Assembly: GCA_004151065.3 (NCBI GenBank) | Contig: NWUY0300021928.1 | Coordinates: 44,715 to 55,038 of the forward strand | Direction of reading: 5' to 3' | Source of the DNA: Larix sibirica | Lineage: Eukaryota; Streptophyta; Pinopsida; Pinales; Pinaceae | Length of the DNA: 10,324 bases | In this document: piece by piece, positions 1-9,012 of the stretch | Layout of the letters: each line of letters begins with the position of its first letter | Numbering within the stretch: position 1 is the first letter of the stretch | The notes under the pieces: model-generated | The model's input: the letters and a program-made list of their open reading frames with translations, nothing else | Database searches by the model: none | Told to the model about the DNA's origin: nothing | Position numbers and translations under genes: made by a program

Positions 1-1155
1 AATTAATTTAACTCCCACAAGAATAGAGACCTTGATCGGTTTGCACTCCTGCATGTTGAAGCACTTAAGAACTGTCTCAACATATTAACTATGATTTAAC
101 CAGAGCCTTCTACCTGCTTGATCTCTCTTTATTTCCATACCAAGAATAAAATGGGCTACTTCAATATCCTTCATGTCAAACTTGGAGGACAATTGCAATT
201 TCACCTACCTAATTAGATCCATGTTGTTTCCGACCAAAAACATATTGTCGACATACAAAATTACATATATAAAACGATCACGAACTTTCTTGCTATACAC
301 ACAATGATTAGCCTTACTTCTCACAAAACCCAACTTTTGGATATACATATCAAACTTATGGTACAACATCCTAGGTTATTGCTTTAGACCATAGAGGAAC
401 TTATTAAGCTTGTAGACCAACTCTTTTTTCCTTTCACTGTGAATCCTTCAGGTTGCTTCATATAAATTTCTTCCTTAAGGTCACCATGAAGAAGTGATGT
501 ATTCATGTCCATCTGTTCTATTTCAAGATCAAATGTTGCAGCTAAAGACATTAGTACCCTAATTGAATTTAAATTTTCAACAAGAGAGAATATCTCACCA
601 AAGTTGACTCCCTCAACTTGGGAATATCCCTTCTCTACTATATGAGCCTTGTACTTCTTGACCTGACTTGTCGCTTTCAAATTTTTCATAAACACCTACT
701 TACTAGCAACGGGTTTCCTTCCATTTGGAAATGGGACCAAATCCCATGTTTCATTCTTCTGTAAGGAATCCATTTCTTCTTCCATGGCCCTTTTCCAAAG
801 TTTACACTTTGTTGAGTCAATCACATACTTTACTAACCTAGGATCATCTTATGTTGTAGTTAATGCAAAAGCATAGTGGAAATATGGTTGAGTATTGTAC
901 CTTTCAGGTTGTTGCTTTGCTTGACCAAACCTCCTAACGAATGGAGTTTGTTGTTCCACCTCTTCATCGGATTCAGTCGACTCTTTTGAATAATGACTTT
1001 CGTCATTCCATTCAAACTCTAACTTTTTTGGTTCCTTTTCTCTTCTATCCTCTTCAATCCTTGAAGTACCTCTAACTTCTCTAAACATCACATCTCTACT
1101 ATAAACTACTTTTGGCACAGATCTACTTCAACCAGGATTCACACACAACTAAACA
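1..1155 (-). pseudogene. Ty1/copia pol fragment (integrase-RT linker and reverse transcriptase), truncated at left edge
   Basis: This copies retrotransposon RNA into DNA when intact. On the minus strand the linker after integrase starts near 1118 (VVYSRDVMF, the usual KVVxSRDVxF motif), followed by an acidic stretch. The RT domain follows with DPRLVKYVIDS, LWKRAMEEEMDSL, YKAHIVEKGYSQ, IRVLMSLAATFDLEIEQMD, LLHGDLKEEIYMKQPEGF and FLYGLKQ, all hallmark copia RT blocks in the right order. The catalytic box reads YVDN at 244-255, so the second aspartate is lost. In-frame stops lie at 1128-1130, 849-851, 696-698, 376-378, 205-207 and 85-87, and a one-base frameshift lies near 421-430. RNase H would lie beyond position 1. 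Gag, protease and the integrase core are absent upstream. The family call is firm; the upstream edge (1150-1175) is not. Confidence 0.95.
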
Positions 1156-1282
1156 CCAACAAAACCCCATGATACCGGCCCAAAAGGGTTTAACCCCTTT
1201 CAAAATCACCTGCGAAGCAAATAAAGTCTCACTCGAAATTTCTATGGGAGCTACATAAACTAATTTTATGCAGTAGCGAAGG
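1156..1282. other. Unassigned stretch between copia pol fragment and LTR-like block
   Basis: No convincing reading frame or RNA is seen. It holds a small dyad, AAAGGG-GTTAAA-CCCTTT in minus orientation, around 1183-1202. It also holds GGTATCA on the minus strand at 1170-1176, which matches seven bases of the initiator-Met primer binding site but lacks the rest. It could be the far end of the LTR, leader sequence, or a deletion scar where copia gag to integrase was lost. Confidence 0.4.
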
Positions 1283-1523
1283 TGTGTGACAAAAACCCGA
1301 CATGCTTAACATCGACATATAACTTCACTTAACACTTCACAACTTTATTTACATTTAACATTTAGTTAATTGTTTCATTCATATACCATTCATACACATG
1401 ATCCATTGAAAATTCATCAATTTGAAGAATATAACAATAAACACAACATCACAGAAAACATGCACGTGGAACACCAGCTATAACGTGGAAACCCAGAGGG
1501 GAGAAAACAACGAAATTTCTTTC

Positions 1524-1529
1524 TTTATT
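1524..1529 (-). promoter_or_regulatory. Poly(A) signal AATAAA of the LTR-like block
   Basis: AATAAA on the minus strand within CATGAATAAAGAAAG. It sits downstream of the TATA box, as expected at the end of R in an LTR. Confidence 0.5.
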
Positions 1530-1720
1530 CATGAGTCACAGTCCAAAAATAAGCACTTCATGTTTGCCATGACTTATAGATTTTTCCTTCTCTTACAATA
1601 GACCTATGCACACAGCCTTCAGATCATGTGACTCTTCTTCGACAAAAACAGAGCTTTCCAAAAAGGGCATCTACTAGCTCGCTAACTCACTAACATTCCC
1701 AAAATTCTCAACCCAATACA

Positions 1721-1728
1721 TATTTATA
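1721..1728 (-). promoter_or_regulatory. TATA box of the LTR-like block
   Basis: TATAAATA on the minus strand, in the context CACCATATAAATATG. It lies about 245 bases after the putative LTR start and about 195 before an AATAAA, the expected spacing for a U3 promoter followed by R. Confidence 0.55.
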
Positions 1729-1984
1729 TGGTGCACAAGGCTTTCCTTGCTCCCACTACTCCACTAACTAACTACACCACTCATTAATGTAAGTGGACAA
1801 TACTTTCTAACTTACTCACTTAACTCCGCCCTTGACAATGTTAAAACGCCCAGTTTCCTAGATTCACAGTCGCTTCATCGGAGTTGACTGGTCCCTGTCG
1901 GACCACTTTTCCTTGGCCCAATTCATATCAAAACTTCGCAAAATCTAACCTCAAAACTTTACATGGCCCAACAAGCCCCCAACA

Positions 1985-4900
1985 CTCACATGTGACTCAT
2001 CCCAAGCCACTTCAATATTGTTCTGGTGGGGTCTTGGACTTCGCCTGAAACTCTACAAACTTTCTCTTCAAGTATTTGATAGTTTTCCCAACTTCATCCC
2101 GATGTTGGCATACTTAATGTACTAGCTCCCCTGTACGGTGAACACTTGTTTTCTATTCACCCCATTCATTTGCTTCTTGTAATTTACTGCTCGCACCACT
2201 AATAACTTGCAAAACTTGCTTGGCTTCACCCTGCAACTCTTTAACCAATTATGTTCAGTGCTATTGCTCGACTCTTAGTTGGTTAATTTCCTATTGCAGC
2301 TTCTTATTTTTGGAAACCTCGATCATTTTCCCAACATGTGACAGGGTATTCAACTAAATTTTCAATTGTGCCATCTTTGTTTGTGTTTCGTCCAGCCTAG
2401 AGGTAATGCTCTACAGCTCCACATCATCTAATAATGTGGCCCAAGCTTGTGTGGAATCTTCAAATAATGCACTACATTCCCTTTTGTAGTCCTTCATGAC
2501 TTTGACTACTTTGAGCACCTCGTCACTTTGTTGCATTGTTACCTTCGGCAGAGTACTTGGTACCAACTTTGCTTCTAACTCCCTAATATTATCCCAGAAC
2601 CCCGACAGGACTCTGGCCAACCTCTTCATTTTCTCTTTTGGAGCCATATCAACAGCCATGTCGAGCTCCGGTACTACACGGCAAGCCACCGTGACAGCAA
2701 TCTTTAGTTTCTCTTTCTCATGTGAAACCTCTTCCTATTCCTTCTGCAACTTCTCAAATTCTTCTTGCAATGCAGTATGCTACATCCGATACTTAATCAT
2801 TTCAGCATAGGTCTTCTCCTTTCATACCTTGATGTCTGCAACAATATGATGTTGAAGATTCTACAACATAAACTTTGGCAATACTAATAACTACAAATCA
2901 ACATAGCTCAACTGTGCGCTTGTTCCTATAAACCCAAATCTCCAAAACTTAATGCTCTTGGAAGCAACTGGACTTACTTTCCTGTCAGTGTAGTTGTAGA
3001 TGCTTGTGGCATTTCCTCCTCAGTTCTTCTTTCTGTCTGTTGCGAAGATCCCGTTTGAGTTGGAGCTAGACTAAGTCCCTAGATAGCTCATCGTAGCCCT
3101 TCAAGTTGATATGTTACCCCTCCAAATAGTTGCATGTTTCTTTCCTCCACAAGCTTAGAAGTTTCCTCCGCAACCTCTGTCATGCGGTCATACAAAATGT
3201 TGATGTCATCTTCCATCAAGGCCAAGGCATCCTTTTCCCTTGCTACCTTTGATTTATTCCTTGGTCCTTGCGTCAGGGTTGTTTTTCTCTTCTCACATGG
3301 CTCTAGATCCGACTCTGTCCAACTCGAGTCCTAACCTTCTTCATGTGATTTTTCCTGTGTATGGTTGTGGCCCCCAGAGATCCCAGCGGTATCTTTGTCT
3401 TTTTCATCACCATGGTGATCCTGCTCAGACTCGTTTATTGATATTTTCTCAACTTTGATAGCAGTCTTCCACTCTATACGCCATTCATCTATTATTGCAA
3501 ATATGTCGGGCTCTGATAACTTAAACGTTGACACGATCCACTGCTTGTATGGGTCATGTCGCGCCTAAAGATACATATGGTGGGGTCTATCCATGAACTT
3601 AATAAAGCCCCTAATTATTATCGGTGTTGACCTTTCTACCCGTGGCACCATGGGGACATGATACCGAAGCACCTCCAAGTGCAAGTAAAACTGCACATTA
3701 TTCTCAATCTGCCTCTTGCGCTCATCCTTGAACCATAAGTTCGCATAGCGCGCAGCCAAACACTTACCAGGGTGACAATCCATCGCTTGGTAATCTTCTA
3801 GTTCTGCCCATGCAACAAATGAAATTAACAAAATCAACCAGGAATAATGAAATGGCTTACCGACATCTAACGCATCCTGGAAATCACTGATAAACTCAAT
3901 GAGCAAGAAGGTTTCCCAATTCATCTACACCCCTTGAACACGCTACTCCGCAACTGCAATCACTGTCGCGAAGCTTGCTTTGGCCAACACTTCCTAAGAA
4001 GCTTACTTGCTAGTGGCTTTGTTGTGAAGCGCACCGTTGGGTCGTTTATCAAGGCTATTTCACAGCCCCGCTTGTCTTTCGTTAAGTAGTATTTTGTTGT
4101 CATTCAATTCGCCAATTCCCTATATTTTTCCTTTCCAAATAAAAATGTGGCAAGGTCAATCCTAGCATTCGCCAATCCAGTAATCTATGATATCAAGTTC
4201 AAGTCCAGGGATATGTTTTTTCCAATCCATAGTAACTCTGCATGCACACATAGAAGTAACTATTTTACACATGCATTAACCTTTGTTGTCCACCCAAAGT
4301 GTGGTATATCAAGCAGCAACAAAATACCTGACCGTTGCAACCCAAATGCCCATTCCATGGTCCCCAGAAAAGTTGTCTTTGTTACAGATTCCAGCACTAG
4401 TTCCATATACTTGGTTGGCGCGAGCTATGGGAATTTATTCAAATTGTGGTCCGCATATGAGAGCTTGGCGATCTTTCCCATCATATATCCCTCAATAATA
4501 ATTCCCTTTGGAATGACAAGAAGTACAAAAAATTACTTCGCATGCCTTCCAATCTTCACTGGTATTGAAATGGCTTCCTTGGTGGTACATACAGTGGCAT
4601 CAATGACATTGAACCAACTCCATATCCATAATCCTCCTCATCATTTCTTCTCTTTGAACTCGTCTCAGCAGTTGCTGCCTCGTAGAGGATATTTTCTTCT
4701 TCGGCGGCTCTGTTGGAACATGAGTTGATACAATTTTGGGCTACTCTTCTACGACTGGAGTAGTTGTGTGGGAAGCAACTTATGGAACTGATATTTTATC
4801 AACACTTACATCGGACATGGCTTCCTCCATTGATTTAGAGTGGAATTCAAGCTTCTGCAACAATATAACACTCTTGGATCTATGTTGTTAACTTCTTTCT

Positions 4901-5123
4901 ATGCACTCAATCACCTGGGAAACAATAGAGCGTCCCTTGGACTCTTTCTGGCTTTTAACATTGTCCTTCAATCCATCCTATCAGTGTTGTTTCCCAAGAA
5001 ATCGAGTAGATCAGACCAAATCCTGGAAATGATTACCCATTTCCGACGGCAATCTTGTTCACACAAGTGTGTCTTTTCATCATTTAATGCAAGATGCTCC
5101 ACTAACGCTGCCACCTTTTTCAT
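1985..5123 (-). pseudogene. Decayed retroelement-associated reading frame of about 1,040 codons, product unrecognised
   Basis: Minus-strand coding character runs from an ATG at 5121-5123 (MKKVAALVEH) to about 2010. The frame changes near 4990, 4610, 3965 and 2975. In-frame stops include 4533-4535, 4425-4427, 4260-4262, 4185-4187 and 4104-4106. The order is: a charged N-terminus with a basic stretch near 4690; a middle part with VPRKP-like and IPKGIIIEGYMMGKIAKL blocks; NDPTVRF and SKLLRKC around 3990-4070; a hydrophobic FHYSWLILLISFVAW at about 3810-3860; then an acidic segment (3340-3470); then heptad-rich coiled coil (KLVEERN, EEFEKLQKE, EVLKVVKVMKDY) to the end. I see no zinc knuckle, protease, RT or integrase motif. 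It lies between a gypsy integrase and an LTR on the same strand, so an extra ORF after pol is the simplest reading. A gag-like ORF of a non-autonomous element is the alternative. Confidence 0.75.
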
Positions 5124-5427
5124 AATTAATATAGTATTTATTAAGCACATGGGAAACTGCGACACAAACCCGACTTCGACAAGGATACGTCTTATGTACA
5201 ATTTCCCACTACAACTGCTTAAGCGTCGACAAATTAAACTTCAACGTAACTGACTTCGATAAACTATGACAAATAATATTTGACAAAACTTTGAACTATA
5301 ACGTCAACACTAACTCGGCTTTGACACTAAAATAACTTGGGGTTTCCTAAAATTATTACTTCAACACTAAAAGAACTTGGGGTTTCTTTTTAAAAAATTA
5401 TATATACAAGCATTTGTACATATTTCT
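5124..5427 (-). other. Non-coding spacer between gypsy integrase and unknown reading frame
   Basis: No sustained reading frame. It is AT-rich and carries many degenerate ACTTCGAC-like octamers on the plus strand (near 5174, 5222, 5239, 5252, 5289, 5302, 5319, 5359) and a tandem duplication at 5323-5386. A short part (5214-5247) resembles 1301-1330 inside the LTR-like block. It may be a leader for the unknown frame or a remnant of LTR sequence. Confidence 0.5.
5323..5386. repeat. Tandem duplication, period 40
   Basis: Two 24-base copies starting at 5323 and 5363 share ACACTAAAA, then one differing base, then AACTTGGGGTTTC; they differ at two positions in total. The bases between the copies are AT-rich. 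Confidence 0.85.
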
Positions 5428-6190
5428 TTACTGCAGGAAGGTGCAATTGTCCCTGTAAGGTTTTATCCGGCTTCCATTTACCAATCCCTTGAGGATTTCT
5501 CCATGCAAATTCTACAATTGTACAACACCTCCTTCTGTTATAAAATTAATGACCTACGGCCCTAACCAATGTGTTCTCAACTTACCTGGATGCTTGAGAA
5601 ACTTACCATCATAGAGGAGCACTAGATATCCTCTCTAAAACTACTTCCTTGTGATGTTCTGACTGTGCCATGCCTTTTCCTGATCTTTTTGGACTTGCTA
5701 TTGAAAACCTGCGATGGACCTATCTTCATCCAACGTAAGTAGCTGGACAACCATTCTTCGACAACACCAATGTTTGGAATACCTGTGAATGCAACAACCC
5801 TTAAACTTGGCATAATGTATTCCATTGGCATAACAAATTCCTGACCATACACCAATTTGAATGGTGTTTGGCCCGTTAACTTCTTACATGTTGTCCTATA
5901 TGCCCATAAAACTGCAGGGATCCTTAAATCCCAATCGATGTGGTTCACATTGCAGACCTAATTTAAAGCATGTTCCAGTATCTTGTTGAATGCTTCAACA
6001 GTCCCATTAGCCTATGGATGATATGAAGTGCTTTTCCGGTGGTGAATTTGAAACTCCTGAGTAAGTGCCTCAATAATTGTATTGACAAAATGAGATCCTT
6101 GATCACTCAGCAAAACTCATGGACAACCGAATCTGGTGACTACATTTTGAAATAAGAACTTCACAGCAGTCGTAGCACTATTGTTAGAAC
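5428..6190 (-). pseudogene. Ty3/gypsy integrase, C-terminal part (DX35E core half and GPY-type tail)
   Basis: Integrase joins retroelement DNA to the host chromosome. On the minus strand the core motif SDQGSHFVN (Asp codon 6102-6104) and NGTVEAFNKILEHAL (Glu codon 5994-5996) are exactly 36 codons apart, giving DX35E. They are followed by [27 protein letters not shown] and MPMEYIMPS, typical of plant Ty3/gypsy integrase. After a frameshift near 5670 come [22 protein letters not shown] with its tyrosine replaced by a stop at 5554-5556, and GLVNGSRIKPYRD, the usual integrase end, with TAA at 5428-5430. Stops also lie at 6117-6119, 6012-6014 and 5958-5960. The zinc-binding N-terminus, first catalytic Asp, RT and gag are missing: the match ends abruptly near 6190. 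No chromodomain is seen after the GPY region. Confidence 0.95.
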
Positions 6191-6613
6191 ATTATTACAC
6201 CTAGGACCATAGTCTCATCATGATTGATTAATGACTGTTGGTTCAAGCAAGGTTAATGATGTTGCCTAAGGTTGTTCTGCTCATTATGACCAATTCCACA
6301 CACATTGGAGCCCACATTTTGGTCAACCAGAGGATAAGCTGCCTCATTTATGGCCACCAAGGCGTTCCCTCATCCCTTAATATTTTTTGGATATGATTTT
6401 GACTATGGGGTGCACATGCATTGTACATGGTCGTTTTGCCTCTTTTTGGCAGTTTTGGACAATCTTAGGCCACCTCCACTCCACCACTCATGGGCCACCA
6501 TTATTACTGACCACTCATTCCATTCCAACATTCAAATATGCAATTCATGACCATTTGGGGTGATTTGGGAGCCTATNTGTGGAAAAACATCAAGTTGCCA
6601 AAAGGAGGATAGC
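6191..6613. other. Junction region without recognisable content
   Basis: It separates minus-strand retroelement sequence on the left from plus-strand sequence on the right. I find no protein motif, RNA, or duplicated flank. The 66-codon plus ORF at 6350-6550 has no recognisable motif and no continuation. Position 6577 is an undetermined base. The stretch could be leader or LTR remnant of the right-hand element: its 3' LTR is cut by the window edge, so the two ends cannot be compared. Confidence 0.5.
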
Positions 6614-8065
6614 ATGGATGCAGAAGAATCTAAAGAAAAGAATGAAGCCTTGCACATAGATTCGCTCCAGTCAAATGAAAACGTGGAGCAGAGTGAACCA
6701 TAAGTTGTAGATGAAAGTCTTCCCGATGAGCATAAAGAAGAAGAGCATGCTAGTGCAAACCACCAACTTGGAGAAGATGAGAATGTGCCTCAAAGGTATG
6801 ATGTAAATTTTGATGCTTTAAAATATCACATTTAATTGCAGCCCTATGACATTCCTTCCACTTCATACAATGTAAATGATGTTATAAGAGTTTCTAATGT
6901 TGATACGCATGCTAAGAATGAAACATGTGCTATGGATTTATGCAATAAGCAAGTTGATCGTGTATGTCAGACATTATATGAAGCACACTTGGTGCATGAT
7001 ATTCCTTGTGACCCACATCATTTGAGTGGATCACTAAAGGAGAACAAAGAGAATATCATGGAAACCTTGAATAACTTTGTTGATACCAATGCGTTGGTGT
7101 CAAGCTTTTGTTGGAGGGTCTTAGGAGAATATTAGGAGAACGAATCCTTCTTGGGAGATTTAGAAACTCTCAGGGAAGCAGTGGCCAAAATGAAAGAAAG
7201 ATACATGAACCTACTTGTATATAGGGACCATCTTCTCATGATGACCAATATGTACCATTGTGCATTCAAGAAGGAAGCAGAGGAGTCAGAGAGGCTCAAT
7301 AGCGAATGGGAGGATACATGTGATTCTTTGAAGAGCATCCAAGAAGCTCTTTAAGGGTCAAGGAGGAAGATTGATCAACTTCAAAAGGATTTGAGCACAC
7401 CACATTCCCCATATTGCATGGAAAACAATAATTTTCACATGGCAAGAAAGACATTGGAATTGATGGAGGAGCCTCATGTGAATATTGAACATGAGGAAGA
7501 TGCAGATTTGCAGGTGCTTGTGAAGAGCCATGATGAAGAAGATTTTGGCCGAGCACTTGTTGGGTTTCATAAGAATGATTAGGAGGTCTTATCTATGGGA
7601 GAGATAGATAAGGACATGGCATTCAAATTAACAATCAAAGGTGATTGTCTATCCATGGATTGGGTAGATACTTACATATCCGAAATGGAGATTCAGGGAT
7701 GCACTATACTTGCTTGCATGGGTAGGAGATTTATGGGAACATTAATTGATGTGCGATCTTGGGAACAACAACATGAGTTCCTATGGAAGCCATGTGATCC
7801 TTTAATTATGCATAGAAACACATGGGAATCCTACTTGATTTGGTTAGAGGGATTAGTTGACATGGAGAGTGTTTGCCAAACACTTGCTTTGCTTTAGGAG
7901 GACCTTGAGATACCTTCATGGAAGGGAGAATTTGCTCTAAGGGAGATGACTAATTATTTTTCATTTGGATCAGAAAACATGAGTGTTTATTCACTCATGG
8001 ATGAGGGGGATAGATGCATTGCAACAATGAAGACTAATGGTAGTGATGAACTACCAACTTGGTTA

Positions 8066-8230
8066 TGGGATCCTGACATAATTTGGAATGAAACATTGTT
8101 CCAAGTGATCAAGATGTTTAGTGGAGTGATGCATAAGCCATGGGATCCTGGTGTTCCATGGAGTAACATATTGATTTTGATGGAATTTGAGATTAGTAGC
8201 ATGCAACATGATCAGTGGGATCAAGGAGGG
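8066..8230 (+). repeat. 25-residue WDP repeats in the unknown reading frame
   Basis: Trp-Asp-Pro (or WDQ) codons start at 8066, 8141 and 8216, each exactly 75 bases apart and in frame. The first two also share a Trp at the seventh position (WDPDIIW, WDPGVPW). Related motifs are KPCDP at 7787 before the block, and KPYDG at 8294 and WDP at 8423 after it. AAGCCATG[TG]GATCCT is nearly identical at 7787 and 8135. Confidence 0.7.
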
Positions 8231-8904
8231 TGAACCACCCTTCATTTCCAGTAGTCTATCCATGTGGAGCAATGGATAAGTTTCCCACATGGGAAACCAT
8301 ATGATGGATGGACTCATTGTTTTCCTACTTGGTGGATTAGGAGTCTTTATGAGGCTCTTTATGTAGACACTGAACAATGTATATGAGGAAGTAGGAGACA
8401 CTTCCCCATTCCGAGGCTCATTTGGGACCCATAAATCATTCTTGGTCTCAACTATCTTAGCTGGAAGATTCATGTGGTAGTATGTGGGATAGAGACACCT
8501 CTCAATAGGAATGAGATGCATAAGGTTGAGTTTCTTCCCAAAATTGATCTTCACCTTGGCCATCATCATCAGATTCGCTTGAAAGAAGAAGTTATGCAAA
8601 AGACATCTCCTTGTGTCCAATGTGCCTATTTGGGACTTTCATGCAAGAGTATTGATTTGGTTGATGCACCTATGGATTCACCACCTTTCATGAATAGAGC
8701 ATACAACAAGCAATTTGGTAAGCTTGTGTTAGTTCCTCTTGGTTCACATTTTGGTTCATGGTATGATGTTGGAGAAGTACTCTCTTGGTTTGGAATCTAT
8801 GTTATGTACCTGGGTAGAGCAATCATTGCATAACAATTTGTTTGAATATGAAATTGGAAGGATAGAGATATTTAATTTTGATCCTATGATTGAGAATGGT
8901 AAGG

Positions 8905-9012
8905 ATGGTGCACCATGTAGAGGATCCTGTCCCACTCATGTTTGGTCCAATTGCATAGACATTAACAAGTTGAGTGGAACTATGGGGTATGGTGCACCAT
9001 CTAGAGGATCCT
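8905..9012 (+). repeat. Two 24-base near-identical copies, period 84, each with two palindromes
   Basis: Copies at 8905-8928 and 8989-9012 differ by one base. Each contains the perfect 12-base palindrome ATGGTGCACCAT and, a few bases on, AGGATCCT. The spacing is a multiple of three, so the frame reads GAPCRGS and GAPSRGS. The sequence between the cores is not alike. Confidence 0.85.

Larger units (their letters stand above)
1283..1973 (-). mobile_element. LTR-like block of an LTR retrotransposon, minus orientation
   Basis: Read on the minus strand, the block opens with TGTTGGGCC at 1973 (an alternative TGTTGGGGGC opens at 1984), the usual TG start of plant LTRs. A TATA box lies about 245 bases in (1721-1728), an AATAAA signal about 200 bases further on (1524-1529), and then a pyrimidine-rich stretch with the phrase GGGTTTCCACG, which I associate with the U5 of plant copia LTRs. 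A possible CA end is in the GTCACACA at 1283-1290. The far boundary is uncertain because no second copy is in the window. It may be the 5' LTR of the copia fragment, with gag to integrase deleted, or the 3' LTR of the unknown reading frame that ends just upstream at about 2010. Confidence 0.6.

Noticed and set aside
1165-1177. Primer binding site for initiator-Met tRNA (GGTATCA on the minus strand)
   Set aside because: Only seven bases match, the rest of the site is absent, and no CA LTR end precedes it; the stretch may even be pol coding sequence.
1791-1800. AAGTGGACAA shared between the left LTR-like block and the right LTR
   Set aside because: Only ten bases match, the orientation relative to each LTR is opposite, and flanking sequence differs, so chance is likely.
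2838-2975. Intron-like GTAAGT ... TTGTTGCAG on the minus strand
   Set aside because: Coding character continues through this stretch in the next frame, so a one-base frameshift near 2975 explains the break better than an intron.
4147-4728. A 193-codon plus-strand ORF, the longest open frame in the left half
   Set aside because: It is antisense to the decayed minus-strand frame, which continues with coherent protein sequence on both sides; the plus frame has no continuation or motif.
6350-6550. A 66-codon plus-strand ORF in the junction region
   Set aside because: No motif, no continuation in any frame, and a length expected by chance in this composition.
6796-6841. Intron-like AG|GTATGA ... 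TTGCAG in the plus-strand frame
   Set aside because: At 46 bases it is shorter than normal plant introns, and removing it would put the flanking sequence out of frame while the unspliced frame is consistent on both sides.
8063-8620. A 185-codon minus-strand ORF
   Set aside because: It is the antisense of the plus-strand frame carrying the WDP repeats, which runs for kilobases; the minus frame is isolated.
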